From NCBI RefSeq assembly GCF_010730355.1, contig NZ_AP022576.1, forward strand, positions 5,394,001 to 5,458,000: a stretch of DNA of 64,000 bases, read 5' to 3'. The DNA is from Mycobacterium florentinum. Lineage in GTDB: Bacteria > Actinomycetota > Actinomycetes > Mycobacteriales > Mycobacteriaceae. The notes beneath the pieces are model-generated. The model was not told the DNA's origin and ran no database searches. It saw nothing but the letters and a program-made list of their open reading frames with translations. The stretch's first letter is position 1. Every line of letters begins with the position of its first letter. Below, in pieces: positions 1 to 8,577 of this stretch. The position numbers were made by a program, and so were the translations under genes.

Positions 1-311
1 CCGAAACAGCAACCGAGACCGACGACTTCGAACAGCATCGTGAACAGCACGGCCTTCTGGAACACGATCGGCTCCGACCACCACGCGGTGACGTCGGTGA
101 AGCCGCCGACGCCCGTCGTGCACCAACCGAAGAACCAGCCGCCCAAGATGTAGAGCGCGATCTTCACGCCGTACATCACATGCATGATCAGGGGAGTACC
201 GAAACCGTTCTGGGCGACATGGCGCTGCATCGGGATGATCCGCTCGGCGCGTGGGAGCTTGCTCCACTCGGCCACGTCGACGACGGGCAGGTTGGGCTGG
301 ATGAACCCCAT
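1..311 (-). CDS. DUF3556-family transmembrane protein (5' part only)
   Basis: Reading leftwards from an ATG at 311 gives a protein that starts MGFIQPNLPVVDVAEWSKLP and runs off the window edge after about 103 residues. A short cytoplasmic-looking N-terminus is followed by a hydrophobic stretch (VMYGVKIALYILGGWFFGW, about residues 46-64) and another (about 88-103), so it is a multi-pass membrane protein. The opening resembles the mycobacterial DUF3556 family, whose function is unknown. A purine-rich GGAGCTGCA lies just upstream of the ATG. The C-terminus is outside the window, so nothing can be said about completeness. Confidence 0.7.
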   Translation of the reverse strand, partial: MGFIQPNLPVVDVAEWSKLPRAERIIPMQRHVAQNGFGTPLIMHVMYGVKIALYILGGWFFGWCTTGVGGFTDVTAWWSEPIVFQKAVLFTMLFEVVGLGCCF

Positions 312-477
312 TGCAGCTCCTTAAGCGCGGCATTTCACCAGGGGCGCCGACCGACGGTCCGGCATCGGCGCCACGAAGAAACTACAGCTAATGACCGCCA
401 ATGCGTAGGGATATCCCGTCTACCGGAACGGACAAATCCGCAGCGGCGGGGTTGCGGGCCGGCGCGCTGGACTAGCA

Positions 478-2466
478 TCACGCCTTCTGCTTGAGAGACG
501 CACCCGCGCATTGCAACTCGTAGTCGTCGGGGTTTGGACGGTTGGTCCATCTCCAATAGTCGAAGATGCGGAACCCGTACAACGTGGGTACGTGGCCCGC
601 CGCGTTCTTGTAGTAGCTGCTCGAGACCGCCGGGTGCGTGTACACCATCTCCTTCAGCCGCTCCTGGCTGCGGCGGTTGTATTCGTCGCATACGTCCGCC
701 CGTGGCATAGCCGAGGCGAAGCCGCCCGCCAGCACCATGTCGATACAACCCATGATGTAGCGCATCTGGCACTCCGAGTTGTAGATGATGCTGGCGCCGT
801 TCACCGCGTTGGTGCCCGGCCCGAACATGCAGAAGAAGTTCGGGAAGCCCGGCACCGTGACGCCCAGATAGGCGTACGCGGAATCGCCCCAGGCCGTGTT
901 GAGTTCGACGCCATCGAGCCCGCGAACGTTGATGGGTCCGAGTTGGTGATTGACGTCGAATCCGGTGGCCCACACCAGCACATCGGCGGGTCGATGCACC
1001 CCATCGATGGTCCGCACTCCGTCAGCTGTGATCTCGATGATGCCGTCGGTGATCAGCTCGACGTCCTCGCGTTGCAGTGTCGTGAGCCAGGTTCCGTTGT
1101 CTTGCAAGGTCCGCTTACCCATTGGGGGATAGTTCGGGGTCACCTTCGTCAGGAGTTCCTCGTCGGCGCAGAAGACCCGCATCCACGCGATGAACATCTC
1201 GCGGATCGCGTGGTTCGACTCGCTGCACGAGAGTCCGCCGTTGTCCCAGGCCGGGTCGATCTTCACCTGTTCGTCGAGCGCGTCGGCGATCGGCCACCAC
1301 GACACGAACCGCGACCATCTTCCGTAGTACGGCAGATGGCGGATCGCCCACCTGGCTCCGTCGGGGATGGCGTCGTGGTAGATAGGGTTGGGCGCCATCC
1401 ACTGCGGCGTGCGCTGGTACACGTCGACGTGTTGAGTCGAGTCGGCGATCGCGGGCACGAGCTGGAATCCGCTGGCGCCGGCCCCGATGACCGCGACCCG
1501 CTGACCCGTCAGATCGATATCGTCGCGCCAATCCGCGGTGTGGAATGACGGCCCGCGGAAGTCCTTGGCGCCCTTGATGTCCGGAATCACCGAGTTGCTG
1601 AACTGGCCGACCGCGCAGATCACGGCACGCGCGGTCAGCATTTCCTGCCCGCCGTCCGCCCCGCGGGTCGTCACCCGCCAGGTTGCCGATTCCTCGTCCC
1701 AGTCCGCGCCGATCACCTCGGTGTTGAATCGCACATTGCGGGCGATGTTGTAGCGGGTGGCGACTTCGTCGAGGTACCGCAGGATCTCGGGCTGTTCGGA
1801 GAAGTAATGCGTCCAATGGTCAAGTGGCTCAAATGAGTACGCGTAGTACTGGCTGGCGATGTCTACGCGACAACCCGGATAGCGATTGGCCAGCCATGTT
1901 CCGCCGATGCCCGACTGTTTTTCGATGATCGTGAACGGTATGTTCGCCGCCTGGAGCTTGATCCCGGCCAGCAGCCCACCCTCACCGCACCCGATGACGA
2001 CGACGGGGAAGTCAGCGCGCTGCTCGGGTGTCGACGACAGTACCGGCCCACACTGATCGGCATCGCTGAACCGCAGGTCCGCGGCGACGTATTCCAGGTA
2101 TTCCTCGGTGACCTGTCCGGCGGATATCGTCTCGAACATCACCCGCATCTGTTCAGCGTTCGGCACGAACGGGGGCGGACAGCCGCGGTCGCGGTAGTCG
2201 CGAATCACGTCGAAGGCACGCTTGCGTACCAACTCCTTGTCAGGCTCGCTCATAGCGCCCTGCAGATCCATCGCGATGAGCATGAACGGCCGTGGAAGCT
2301 CGTCGAGCAGACCCATGTCGCCGGTCATGTGAACCATCGACATCAGCAGCGCCGGAACGCTCGCCTGATCAACGGCCGCCTGGATTACGTCATCGGAGTC
2401 GTCGAACGGCAGACCAAGCAATCGGTCCAGGTCCTTCGGTGCGGATGTCGAGGCAGGGTGGGACAC
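478..2466 (-). CDS. Baeyer-Villiger-type flavin monooxygenase
   Basis: A 662-residue FAD- and NADPH-dependent monooxygenase, expected to oxidise ketones to esters or hydroxylate hydrophobic substrates in the cytosol. It has an FAD-binding GxGxxG motif (GCGEGG, 159-164), a second nucleotide-binding motif (GAGASG, 328-333) and between them the class I Baeyer-Villiger fingerprint FRGPSFHTADWRD (303-315). About 150 residues precede the first Rossmann motif, longer than cyclohexanone monooxygenase but seen in several mycobacterial members. The start is GTG at 2466 with GGAGGA six bases upstream. A perfect inverted repeat (2480-2509) sits in the promoter. Upstream and divergent is a 41-codon ORF, then a TetR gene that may control it. 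The substrate cannot be read from the sequence. Confidence 0.9.
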   Translation of the reverse strand: MSHPASTSAPKDLDRLLGLPFDDSDDVIQAAVDQASVPALLMSMVHMTGDMGLLDELPRPFMLIAMDLQGAMSEPDKELVRKRAFDVIRDYRDRGCPPPFVPNAEQMRVMFETISAGQVTEEYLEYVAADLRFSDADQCGPVLSSTPEQRADFPVVVIGCGEGGLLAGIKLQAANIPFTIIEKQSGIGGTWLANRYPGCRVDIASQYYAYSFEPLDHWTHYFSEQPEILRYLDEVATRYNIARNVRFNTEVIGADWDEESATWRVTTRGADGGQEMLTARAVICAVGQFSNSVIPDIKGAKDFRGPSFHTADWRDDIDLTGQRVAVIGAGASGFQLVPAIADSTQHVDVYQRTPQWMAPNPIYHDAIPDGARWAIRHLPYYGRWSRFVSWWPIADALDEQVKIDPAWDNGGLSCSESNHAIREMFIAWMRVFCADEELLTKVTPNYPPMGKRTLQDNGTWLTTLQREDVELITDGIIEITADGVRTIDGVHRPADVLVWATGFDVNHQLGPINVRGLDGVELNTAWGDSAYAYLGVTVPGFPNFFCMFGPGTNAVNGASIIYNSECQMRYIMGCIDMVLAGGFASAMPRADVCDEYNRRSQERLKEMVYTHPAVSSSYYKNAAGHVPTLYGFRIFDYWRWTNRPNPDDYELQCAGASLKQKA

Positions 2467-2479
2467 AATTCCTCCGAAT

Positions 2480-2509
2480 GACTAGACAGATCTCCAGCGA
2501 TGTCTAGTC
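2480..2509. promoter_or_regulatory. Perfect 9-bp inverted repeat, probable repressor operator
   Basis: GACTAGACA (2480-2488) and TGTCTAGTC (2501-2509) are exact reverse complements separated by 12 bp. They lie 13 bp from the monooxygenase start and 40 bp from the divergent small ORF, where a repressor could cover both promoters. The nearby TetR gene (2676-3365) is the obvious candidate ligand, but that link is inference. Confidence 0.6.
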
Positions 2510-2549
2510 GTAGGTTAGCATCGTGGCCAACGCAGGTGAAGGAGACGCA

Positions 2550-2675
2550 ATGAGCACGGCGCCCGAGCCCATTCCCTTCAAGATCGCGATTTACGGATTC
2601 TCGGGTCCGACAACCGAACTCGGCGTCGATACCGCGAAGGACGCGGCCGCGGCGGACGACATCTGGCGGCGATGA
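2550..2675 (+). pseudogene. 41-codon ORF, probable 5' remnant of a luciferase-like oxidoreductase
   Basis: An ATG at 2550 preceded by a strong ribosome site (GAAGGAGA, 2538-2545) opens a 41-codon frame ending TGA at 2673-2675, directly abutting the stop of the convergent TetR gene at 2676. The peptide starts MSTAPEPIPFKIAIYGFSGP and contains VDTAKDAAAA, which resembles the first strand and helix of F420-dependent luciferase-like monooxygenases (family pattern ...DAAKDAAAAGF..W..Q). The likeliest reading is the surviving head of such a gene whose body was deleted. A genuine small protein is possible, because the translation signals are intact. The family assignment is from memory and weak. Confidence 0.4.
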
Positions 2676-3365
2676 TCACTTCCGCGGAACGGATGGCTGG
2701 CGGCGCGACTTCGGTTGTGGCGCACGCTTAGTCGTGCCCTTACCCGTCCGGGCCGGCGTAGCTGCCGCAGCGTTGAGGGAGATGGCCGGCGCAACCCACC
2801 TATGCAGGAATGCCCGCAATTCCTTGCCGCGATGTGGTGGGCGCCCCGGGTCGATGACCAACGACTGAAAGATCCGCAGCATGAACTCAACGAGTCGGTC
2901 GAGTTCATCGTCGGCGATGCCCGCACTGGCCCAATCGACGTTGAACCTCTCCACTATTGAGCGGCCGAAGGTCATGGCCGTCTCGGAGGTGACGCCTGCC
3001 GAGAAGGTGCTGGCCTTGCCGGGGGTCAGCAGCAGGCTCAGGTACCGCTCGTGCGGAAGCCTTTCCAGGGTGTGCGCCATTGCCTCGACAACCGCGTCGG
3101 CCGGCTCGTGAATCTTGTGCACGTGCGCCGCCAAGCTGTCCAGGAACGGGCCGGCCTCGGCGATTGACGTCGCGACCAGCAGCGCTTCGGTGCTGGGGAA
3201 GTAGCGATAGACCGTCTGGCGGGTGACGCCGACGTCCTTCGCCACATCGGAAATGCCGAAGTCCGTGCCGGACCGATCGATCCTGCGCCGCGTGGCGTCG
3301 AGGAGACGGGCGATCGCTTCCTCGTCGTTGGCCGGCGTCGCACCGGACCACCCATGTGTTCGCAT
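2676..3365 (-). CDS. TetR-family transcriptional regulator
   Basis: About 229 residues from the ATG at 3365; an in-frame ATG at 3383 is an alternative, and longer versions would run into the amidohydrolase gene. The N-terminal helix-turn-helix reads GISDVAKDVGVTRQTVYRYF, followed by a ligand-binding domain and a basic, low-complexity tail rich in Lys, Arg and Pro. A 7-bp inverted repeat overlaps the start codon (3357-3374), typical of autorepression. The gene lies about 60 bp downstream of the amidohydrolase stop on the same strand and is convergent with the 41-codon ORF. Likely targets are itself, the amidohydrolase or the monooxygenase; the ligand is unknown. Confidence 0.85.
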   Translation of the reverse strand: MRTHGWSGATPANDEEAIARLLDATRRRIDRSGTDFGISDVAKDVGVTRQTVYRYFPSTEALLVATSIAEAGPFLDSLAAHVHKIHEPADAVVEAMAHTLERLPHERYLSLLLTPGKASTFSAGVTSETAMTFGRSIVERFNVDWASAGIADDELDRLVEFMLRIFQSLVIDPGRPPHRGKELRAFLHRWVAPAISLNAAAATPARTGKGTTKRAPQPKSRRQPSVPRK

Positions 3366-3374
3366 CAGCGAACA
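3357..3374. promoter_or_regulatory. Inverted repeat over the TetR start, probable autoregulatory operator
   Basis: TGTTCGC (3357-3363), ATCA spacer, GCGAACA (3368-3374): a perfect 7-bp dyad with a 4-bp spacer spanning the ATG at 3365. Its position fits autorepression. It differs in sequence from the 2480-2509 dyad, so a single repressor may not serve both. Confidence 0.5.
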
Positions 3375-3423
3375 GGATCCCATACGTCCACTACCGGGAC
3401 GTTGCGATGGCATCAGTCCATGG

Positions 3424-5238
3424 TCAGACGGAGGAGGCGGCGGAGCGTTCCTCGCGCGCGCTGGGCTCCGCCGACTGCGCGGCCGCCGCGGGTGATCGGC
3501 GGCCTGCGCGCAGGAAGCTGCCGGTGCGTACCTTCCCGAGGATTTCGGTGGGTCGGCCGTGTGCCACCACCTGCTGGCCGCCGATGAACACCGCAACGAC
3601 GGTGGCGTCGTTGCGATTCACCATGCGCGACAACCCACCGTACTGTTCGACGCGCTCCTCGGCGTACTCGTCCAGGGAGTCATCGAGGCGCTCGGGATCG
3701 ATGATCGACAGATCCGCCCGGTCGCCGACCCGTAGGTGGCCGGCGTCGAGTCCGTACCAGTCGGCGATCTCGCCGCTGAGGCGGTGGATGGCGTATTCGA
3801 TTGACATGAACGGAGTTCCGGCATTTTCCGCATCCCGCACGTGTCTGAGCAGCCGTAGGCCCATGTTGTAGAAGGCCATGTTCCGCAGGTGCGCACCGGC
3901 ATCCGAGAACCCCAACTGGATGTAGGGCTCCGTGGCGAATTTCTTGAGCACCTCGGGGCGGTGGTTGGAGATGGTGGTGAACCAGCGGAGTTTGGTGCCA
4001 TGCTCGAGGACCAGGTCGAGGAACGCGTCGACAGGGTGCAGGCCGCCGCGATCAAGGCCGACCTCACCGAACGACTTTCCGATGACGGTCGAGTCCGGGC
4101 AATCCGTGATCATCGCGTCGAAAAAGTCGCGGTGCCACACCCGAATTCCGAACTTCTGGTCATAGTCTTTGCGGAACCGCCGCCGGTAGGCCTCGTCGCG
4201 CATCAACTCATCACGTTCCAGACAGTCCGCCAGGTGCATCGCTTCCTGCCCCGATCCGAACTCCTCGAAGATGACGAAGTCGATGCCGTCGGCGTAGACG
4301 GTGAACGGTACCGGGAGATGCTGGAAGCGGAAGTTGGCGCCGAGCGAATTGACAGCCGTGGCCAATCCCTTGAGGAAGTAGAAAGCGACAGGATTTGACT
4401 TGGCGTCCGCCGCGGCCAGCAGGCTGGTCTTCAGCGGCTTGCGATACAGGCCGATCGACTGCAGTGCCTGAAAGACCAGATTCACCGGCATCGCGATGTC
4501 GGGAGCCGATTGCAGGATGCGGCCCCGGTCGCGCACCAATTTCTTGAGCCGACGGTTTTCGCGCCATTTCGCGTAGGTCGACGGCAGGGTGCGGGACCGG
4601 CAGGTCTGGCCGTCGAGTTTGTCGAACCGAAGCTGGTTGGTGGACAACCCGATGAAGCCGGCGTCCAGCGCGTCGGTCAGCATCCGCTCCATGCGTGCGA
4701 TTTCGGCGCGGGTGGGTTTGATGTCGTCGTTGGTGGAGCGGTCGAGTCCCATCGTGACGGTGCGGATGTCCGAATGTCCGATGAAGGAGCACAGGTTTGG
4801 GCCCAGCGGCAGGTCCTCGATGGCGGTGATGTACTGCTCGCCGCTGTTCCACGTCTTGTGTGCGCCGATTGACTTGATCACGTGTTCGCGCGGAATTGCC
4901 TCGACCCGGCCGAATAGGTCGCCGGCGTCTTCGGCGTCGACGTGAATGGTTGATATCGAGCACGATCCCGTGGCCACAGTCGTCACGCCGTGCCGGACCG
5001 ACTCTGCCAACCCGGGGCCTTCGAGGACCTCGATGTCGTAGTGCGTGTGAATGTCGAGGAACCCGGGGACAACCCACTTTCCGGATGCGTCAATGACGTT
5101 GCGGCAACCGGCTTCGTCGAGGTCGTTGGTCGAGACCGCGGTCACGTGCCCGCCCGAAATTCCGATATTGCGGATAGCCGAGGGCGCTCCCGTCCCGTCA
5201 AACCACCGTCCGTTGCGGATGATCGTGTCGTATGACAT
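3424..5238 (-). CDS. Amidohydrolase of the N-acyl-D-amino-acid deacylase type
   Basis: A 604-residue metal-dependent hydrolase. It opens with the small beta-domain seen in D-aminoacylases and dihydroorotase-like enzymes (YDTIIRNGRWFDGTG), then the metal-binding DIHTHYD at 62-68, a further FSDAGAHLRNM motif, and the closing GHLRVGDRADLSIIDP beta-domain. The length matches the large actinobacterial branch of the family; the last 30 residues are Ala/Ser-rich. These enzymes cleave the amide of N-acyl amino acids or related compounds in the cytosol, but the natural substrate of this branch is not known. Start ATG 5238 has GAGGAA six bases upstream. The TetR gene follows on the same strand, so the two may share a transcript. 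Confidence 0.8.
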   Translation of the reverse strand: MSYDTIIRNGRWFDGTGAPSAIRNIGISGGHVTAVSTNDLDEAGCRNVIDASGKWVVPGFLDIHTHYDIEVLEGPGLAESVRHGVTTVATGSCSISTIHVDAEDAGDLFGRVEAIPREHVIKSIGAHKTWNSGEQYITAIEDLPLGPNLCSFIGHSDIRTVTMGLDRSTNDDIKPTRAEIARMERMLTDALDAGFIGLSTNQLRFDKLDGQTCRSRTLPSTYAKWRENRRLKKLVRDRGRILQSAPDIAMPVNLVFQALQSIGLYRKPLKTSLLAAADAKSNPVAFYFLKGLATAVNSLGANFRFQHLPVPFTVYADGIDFVIFEEFGSGQEAMHLADCLERDELMRDEAYRRRFRKDYDQKFGIRVWHRDFFDAMITDCPDSTVIGKSFGEVGLDRGGLHPVDAFLDLVLEHGTKLRWFTTISNHRPEVLKKFATEPYIQLGFSDAGAHLRNMAFYNMGLRLLRHVRDAENAGTPFMSIEYAIHRLSGEIADWYGLDAGHLRVGDRADLSIIDPERLDDSLDEYAEERVEQYGGLSRMVNRNDATVVAVFIGGQQVVAHGRPTEILGKVRTGSFLRAGRRSPAAAAQSAEPSAREERSAASSV

Positions 5239-5363
5239 ACCCGTTCCTCGCCGTTGGGAGCGGCAGGCGCCTTGCGGCGCTGGCTCGCGTTCTCTAGACC
5301 ATACGCCCTTACCGCACGTGGATGGTGACGGGTGGAAAAATCAATACCATACAAAAACCAAAA

Positions 5364-5550
5364 ATGTATGCTCTGACGAAGCCCGTCGACGAGCCTGGGG
5401 ATGCGGAAATGACCGATCTGGCTATTCGCAAGATGCCGTGGACCTTTGATGCCGCCCTGCCGTTCCAGTGGCAGCCGGCAAACCCGCTGGTGGGGGTATT
5501 CGGCAACCTGTTCACCTTTTTCGCTGTGCCGTTCGAGCAATACATCATCA
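5364..5550 (+). pseudogene. 5' remnant of a predicted metal-dependent hydrolase (PF10118-like)
   Basis: From ATG 5364 (or the in-frame ATG at 5409, MTDLAIRKMPWTFD) the frame gives about 60 residues that look like the conserved N-terminus of the predicted metal-dependent hydrolase family PF10118: a basic start, WTFD, the PFQWQPANP stretch and FAVPFEQYI. After IINA (around 5545) the reading becomes Arg-rich and unlike any protein. It is exactly there that the opposing membrane-protein gene also stops abruptly. Two convergent genes have therefore lost their 3' ends in one deletion. The remnant could still be translated, but the metal-binding core is gone. Family assignment is from memory. Confidence 0.6.
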
Positions 5551-6006
5551 ATGCGCGCCGACGAGGGCGTTGTAGCGGCGAAATATTCCGGTGCGCTGCA
5601 CCAGAACCCACGACGCGTACCCGAAGAACGGGTACATGGCCACGATGTAGAGCGGCAGTCGGTCGTACAGAAACTGGACGCTGAATTGGTTGTGTACGAA
5701 CGCCAGGCCCATCGATTTCTCCACGCCGAACCACTGCCGAAAATAGGCGACGGGTTCGATCAGCAGCAGGCAGAAGATGCCGGCGAACCAGATCACGAGA
5801 TTGGACGAGTCACCCTGAGCGCGTCGCCACCCCAGGGCATGCACTAGGCAGGCGATGGCGCCGACGGCGAGGGTCACCTCGATCAGCGGCAGCGTCCAGT
5901 GCTGCAGCGAGAACGGGTTTCTCAGCGTGATGAAAGGGTTACCGGCACAGTCGAGTCCGCCCATCTTGGCGGTGAGACGCGCGTATTCGGCAGTACAAGT
6001 CTCCAT
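5548..6006 (-). pseudogene. 5' portion of a multi-pass membrane protein, 3' end deleted
   Basis: From ATG 6006 (GGAAGG seven or so bases upstream; the frame is open to 6060) the gene encodes 152 residues: METCTAEYARLTAKMGGLDC, then at least three hydrophobic segments (around LIEVTLAVGAIACLVHAL, VIWFAGIFCLLLIEPVAYF and LYIVAMYPFFGYASWVLV), ending RRYNALVGAH and a stop. The last three codons come from the fused sequence of the opposing hydrolase remnant, so the natural C-terminus is missing. Related mycobacterial membrane proteins are longer, as far as I recall, and their function is unknown. It could still make a shortened membrane protein. Confidence 0.55.
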
Positions 6007-6264
6007 TGCGCCACCTTCCGGCCGGTCGGAATGGCTGCCCTGACTGGCGACCATACACATAGGCCAATGTGGTTTGTCTAGAGCGAGAGCGCTTGGCGGA
6101 ACTGATCCTTGTGCTCGACACGACGATCATGCATTTGTTGTTGCGTGTCTACCCTGTGGAACTGGGCTGGATCGGGCACGGTGGGGTGTCTTTCCTGCGG
6201 CCAACGACAACGCGCTGCTCTTTCGGCGGATGTCTGATGACGGTTGTCGAATTCGCGGGAGCGC
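6007..6264. other. Intergenic region without a supported gene
   Basis: Between the truncated membrane gene and the molybdopterin oxidoreductase there is about 350 bp with only shadow frames. The left part would hold the promoter of the minus-strand membrane gene and contains TGTCTAGA at 6075-6082, sharing the TGTCTAG half-site of the 2480-2509 dyad. The right part carries the inverted repeat listed separately. Confidence 0.5.
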
Positions 6265-6288
6265 AACCTAATCTAAGGCGATTAGGTT
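6265..6288. promoter_or_regulatory. Perfect 9-bp inverted repeat in the molybdopterin oxidoreductase promoter
   Basis: AACCTAATC (6265-6273) and GATTAGGTT (6280-6288) are exact reverse complements with a 6-bp spacer. A plausible -10 element TAGACT (6289-6294) follows immediately, so a bound repressor would block RNA polymerase. The gene starts 72 bp further on. No adjacent regulator has an obviously matching site. Confidence 0.6.
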
Positions 6289-6359
6289 TAGACTCACTTG
6301 CGCAGCCCCCGATGCCCGACCAGGCATTTCAGACCCCGGCCGACCTGTGAGGTGAGTCG

Positions 6360-8567
6360 ATGACCGCGTTGGAGAGCACCGTCCCGGCAGTGCGGACCGA
6401 AAGCGAATTGGCGGATGCCAAAACGGTGCATACGTTCTGCAGGTACTGCCTGGCGTCGTGTGGCGTGGAGGTGACGGTCAAAGACAATCGGGTGCTGAAG
6501 ATCTCGGCCGACAAACAGAATCCGCATAGCTGGCACGACTTCTGCGCCAAAGGCCGGACCGCCAATCAGATGGTCGAACACCCGCGGCGCATCCTGGCCC
6601 CGATGCGCCGCGTCGGCGATAGCTATGTGGAGGCCAGCTGGGAAGAGGCGATCACCGATATCGCCACCCGGATGAATGCGCTTATCGAAGCCGGCGGCCC
6701 CGATGCCGTCGGCTGCTACTGGGGCAATGCGGCGGCCTTCTCGGCGCCCAACGTCATGTTCATGACCGCGTTCATGGATGCGCTCGGCAGCTACAGCCGC
6801 TACTTCGTCGGTTCCGTCGACCAGAACGCGATGCACGTCGTCGCCACGGCGATGTATGGCTCCCAGCTGATGGCGCCGGTGTCCGATATCGACTACTGCG
6901 ACTACTTCCTGCTGGTGGGGACCAACCCGGCGGTCAGCGCCTGGAATTGGCTGGAGACGGTCCCGGCGGGGTGGAAGCGCACCCTGGACCGGCAGCGGCA
7001 GGGCGCGACGGTCGTCGTGGTCGATCCGGTTCGATCCGAGACGGCGGCCAAGGCGGACATGCACCTGGCCGTCCGGCCGGGGCAGGACTGGGCGCTACTG
7101 CTCGGCATGGTCAAGGTCATCCTCGACGAGGGACGCGAACATCGGCAGGACTGCCTCGAATTGGCAACGGGCGTACCCGAACTGCGCAACCTGGTCGCCG
7201 AGGCCGACCTCGACGACCTCGCCGCCCGGTGCGACATCCCGCGAACCCAGATCGAAGCGGTGGCACGCGATTTCGCGGCGGCGCGCGGCGCGATGGTGGT
7301 GACCCGGACCGGGGTGTCGCTGCATCTGGCCGGCACCATCGGCGAGTGGCTCGGTCACGTTCTCAACGTCATTACCGGGCGGATGGATCGGCCGGGCGGT
7401 CGCCGCTACGAGCAGGGCTACGTGGACTCGCTCAAGCTCTTCGACATGATGGCCAAGCCGGTCGCGCACAAATCCAGGTTGCAGCGTCGTGACATGGTCG
7501 CCGGCCATCACGGCCTCGACGAATTGCCGGACGAGATCACCACGCCCGGCCACGGACAGATCCGCGGGATGATCATCAATGGTGGCAATCCGGTGGTGGC
7601 CGGACCCGACGGCGCCAAACTGGATCAGGCCCTGGCGGACCTTGACCTGCTGGTGGCCGTCGACCTGGTCCAGCGCGAAAGCCACCGGCACGCGCACTGG
7701 CTGCTGCCCGTCGTGCACTGGCTGGAACGCGACGACCTGCACGCCCTCACCAGTGGTCTGCACGACGAGCCGTTCGCCATCTATGGCCTCAAGGCCATCG
7801 AGCCGCCCCCGGGTGCGCGGCCGGAGTGGCGGATCTTCACCGACCTCGCGCTGGCAATGCGCAAGCCGTTGTTCGGCATCAAGGGTGTCAACGGCTTCGT
7901 CAAGGCATCGCGCACGCTCGCCAGGATCACAAGACGGCCTGCGCTGGAATTCAACCCGCAGTGGATCGACCGCCTGCTGGTGGCCACCGGCCGCAAGGTG
8001 AAGTGGCGCGACATCGTGGCCCATCCGCACGGTTTCGTCTTCGGCAAGCCCGAATACGGCCACTTCAAGGCCGCGCTCAAGACCGACGACAAGATGGTGC
8101 ACGCCGCGCCGCCGGAATTCCTGGCCAGGTGCCGGGAACTGCTGGCCGATCCGCATCCGTGCGCCCCGCCGGGCTACCCGTTCCAGTTGGCGAACCGGCG
8201 ACACCGGCATTCCATGAACTCGTGGATGAACGACCTGCCGGGACTGCACCCGTCCGGCAAACGCAACGAAGTGGTGATTCATCCCGACGATGCCGCACCG
8301 CTGGGCATCGCGACCGGAGACCGGGTCAAGGTGTTCTCACCCGTCGGTGAGATCGAACTGCCCGCACTGATCAGCGATCAGCCGCGTCGTGGTGTCGTGA
8401 TCGTCGACCACGGCTGGGGCTCAAGGACTTTCGATCCCCGCGGCGGCGGCGCGCCGGAGTCGTTCGGGGTCAACCGCAACTTGCTGATCGACGGGTCGAA
8501 ACACGACCCGCTTTCGCAGTCGCCCGCGATGAGTTCTTCCTACGTGGGTCTCGCCCCCGCCGAATGA
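6360..8567 (+). CDS. Molybdopterin-dependent oxidoreductase, FeS-containing
   Basis: A 735-residue DMSO-reductase-family protein. The N-terminal [4Fe-4S] ligands are visible as C27, C30, C34 and C62 (CRYCLASCG, then DFCAKG). It has the long molybdopterin-guanine-dinucleotide domains (LLVGTNPAVSAWNW, VVDPVRSETA) and a C-terminal dinucleotide-binding domain (NSWMNDLPG, EVVIHPDDAAPLGIATGD). There is no twin-arginine signal, so it should be cytoplasmic. Family members include formate dehydrogenase and nitrate-reductase-like enzymes; the electron partner and substrate cannot be deduced, and no partner subunit is adjacent. The gene ends 10 bp from the convergent acyltransferase. A perfect inverted repeat in the promoter suggests repressor control. 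Confidence 0.88.
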   Translation: MTALESTVPAVRTESELADAKTVHTFCRYCLASCGVEVTVKDNRVLKISADKQNPHSWHDFCAKGRTANQMVEHPRRILAPMRRVGDSYVEASWEEAITDIATRMNALIEAGGPDAVGCYWGNAAAFSAPNVMFMTAFMDALGSYSRYFVGSVDQNAMHVVATAMYGSQLMAPVSDIDYCDYFLLVGTNPAVSAWNWLETVPAGWKRTLDRQRQGATVVVVDPVRSETAAKADMHLAVRPGQDWALLLGMVKVILDEGREHRQDCLELATGVPELRNLVAEADLDDLAARCDIPRTQIEAVARDFAAARGAMVVTRTGVSLHLAGTIGEWLGHVLNVITGRMDRPGGRRYEQGYVDSLKLFDMMAKPVAHKSRLQRRDMVAGHHGLDELPDEITTPGHGQIRGMIINGGNPVVAGPDGAKLDQALADLDLLVAVDLVQRESHRHAHWLLPVVHWLERDDLHALTSGLHDEPFAIYGLKAIEPPPGARPEWRIFTDLALAMRKPLFGIKGVNGFVKASRTLARITRRPALEFNPQWIDRLLVATGRKVKWRDIVAHPHGFVFGKPEYGHFKAALKTDDKMVHAAPPEFLARCRELLADPHPCAPPGYPFQLANRRHRHSMNSWMNDLPGLHPSGKRNEVVIHPDDAAPLGIATGDRVKVFSPVGEIELPALISDQPRRGVVIVDHGWGSRTFDPRGGGAPESFGVNRNLLIDGSKHDPLSQSPAMSSSYVGLAPAE

Positions 8568-8577
8568 GTGGGCTGGC

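Noticed and set aside
511..1548. Long open frame opposite the monooxygenase
   Set aside because: It is Arg/Val/Asp-rich with no domain and mirrors a gene with clear FAD motifs on the other strand.
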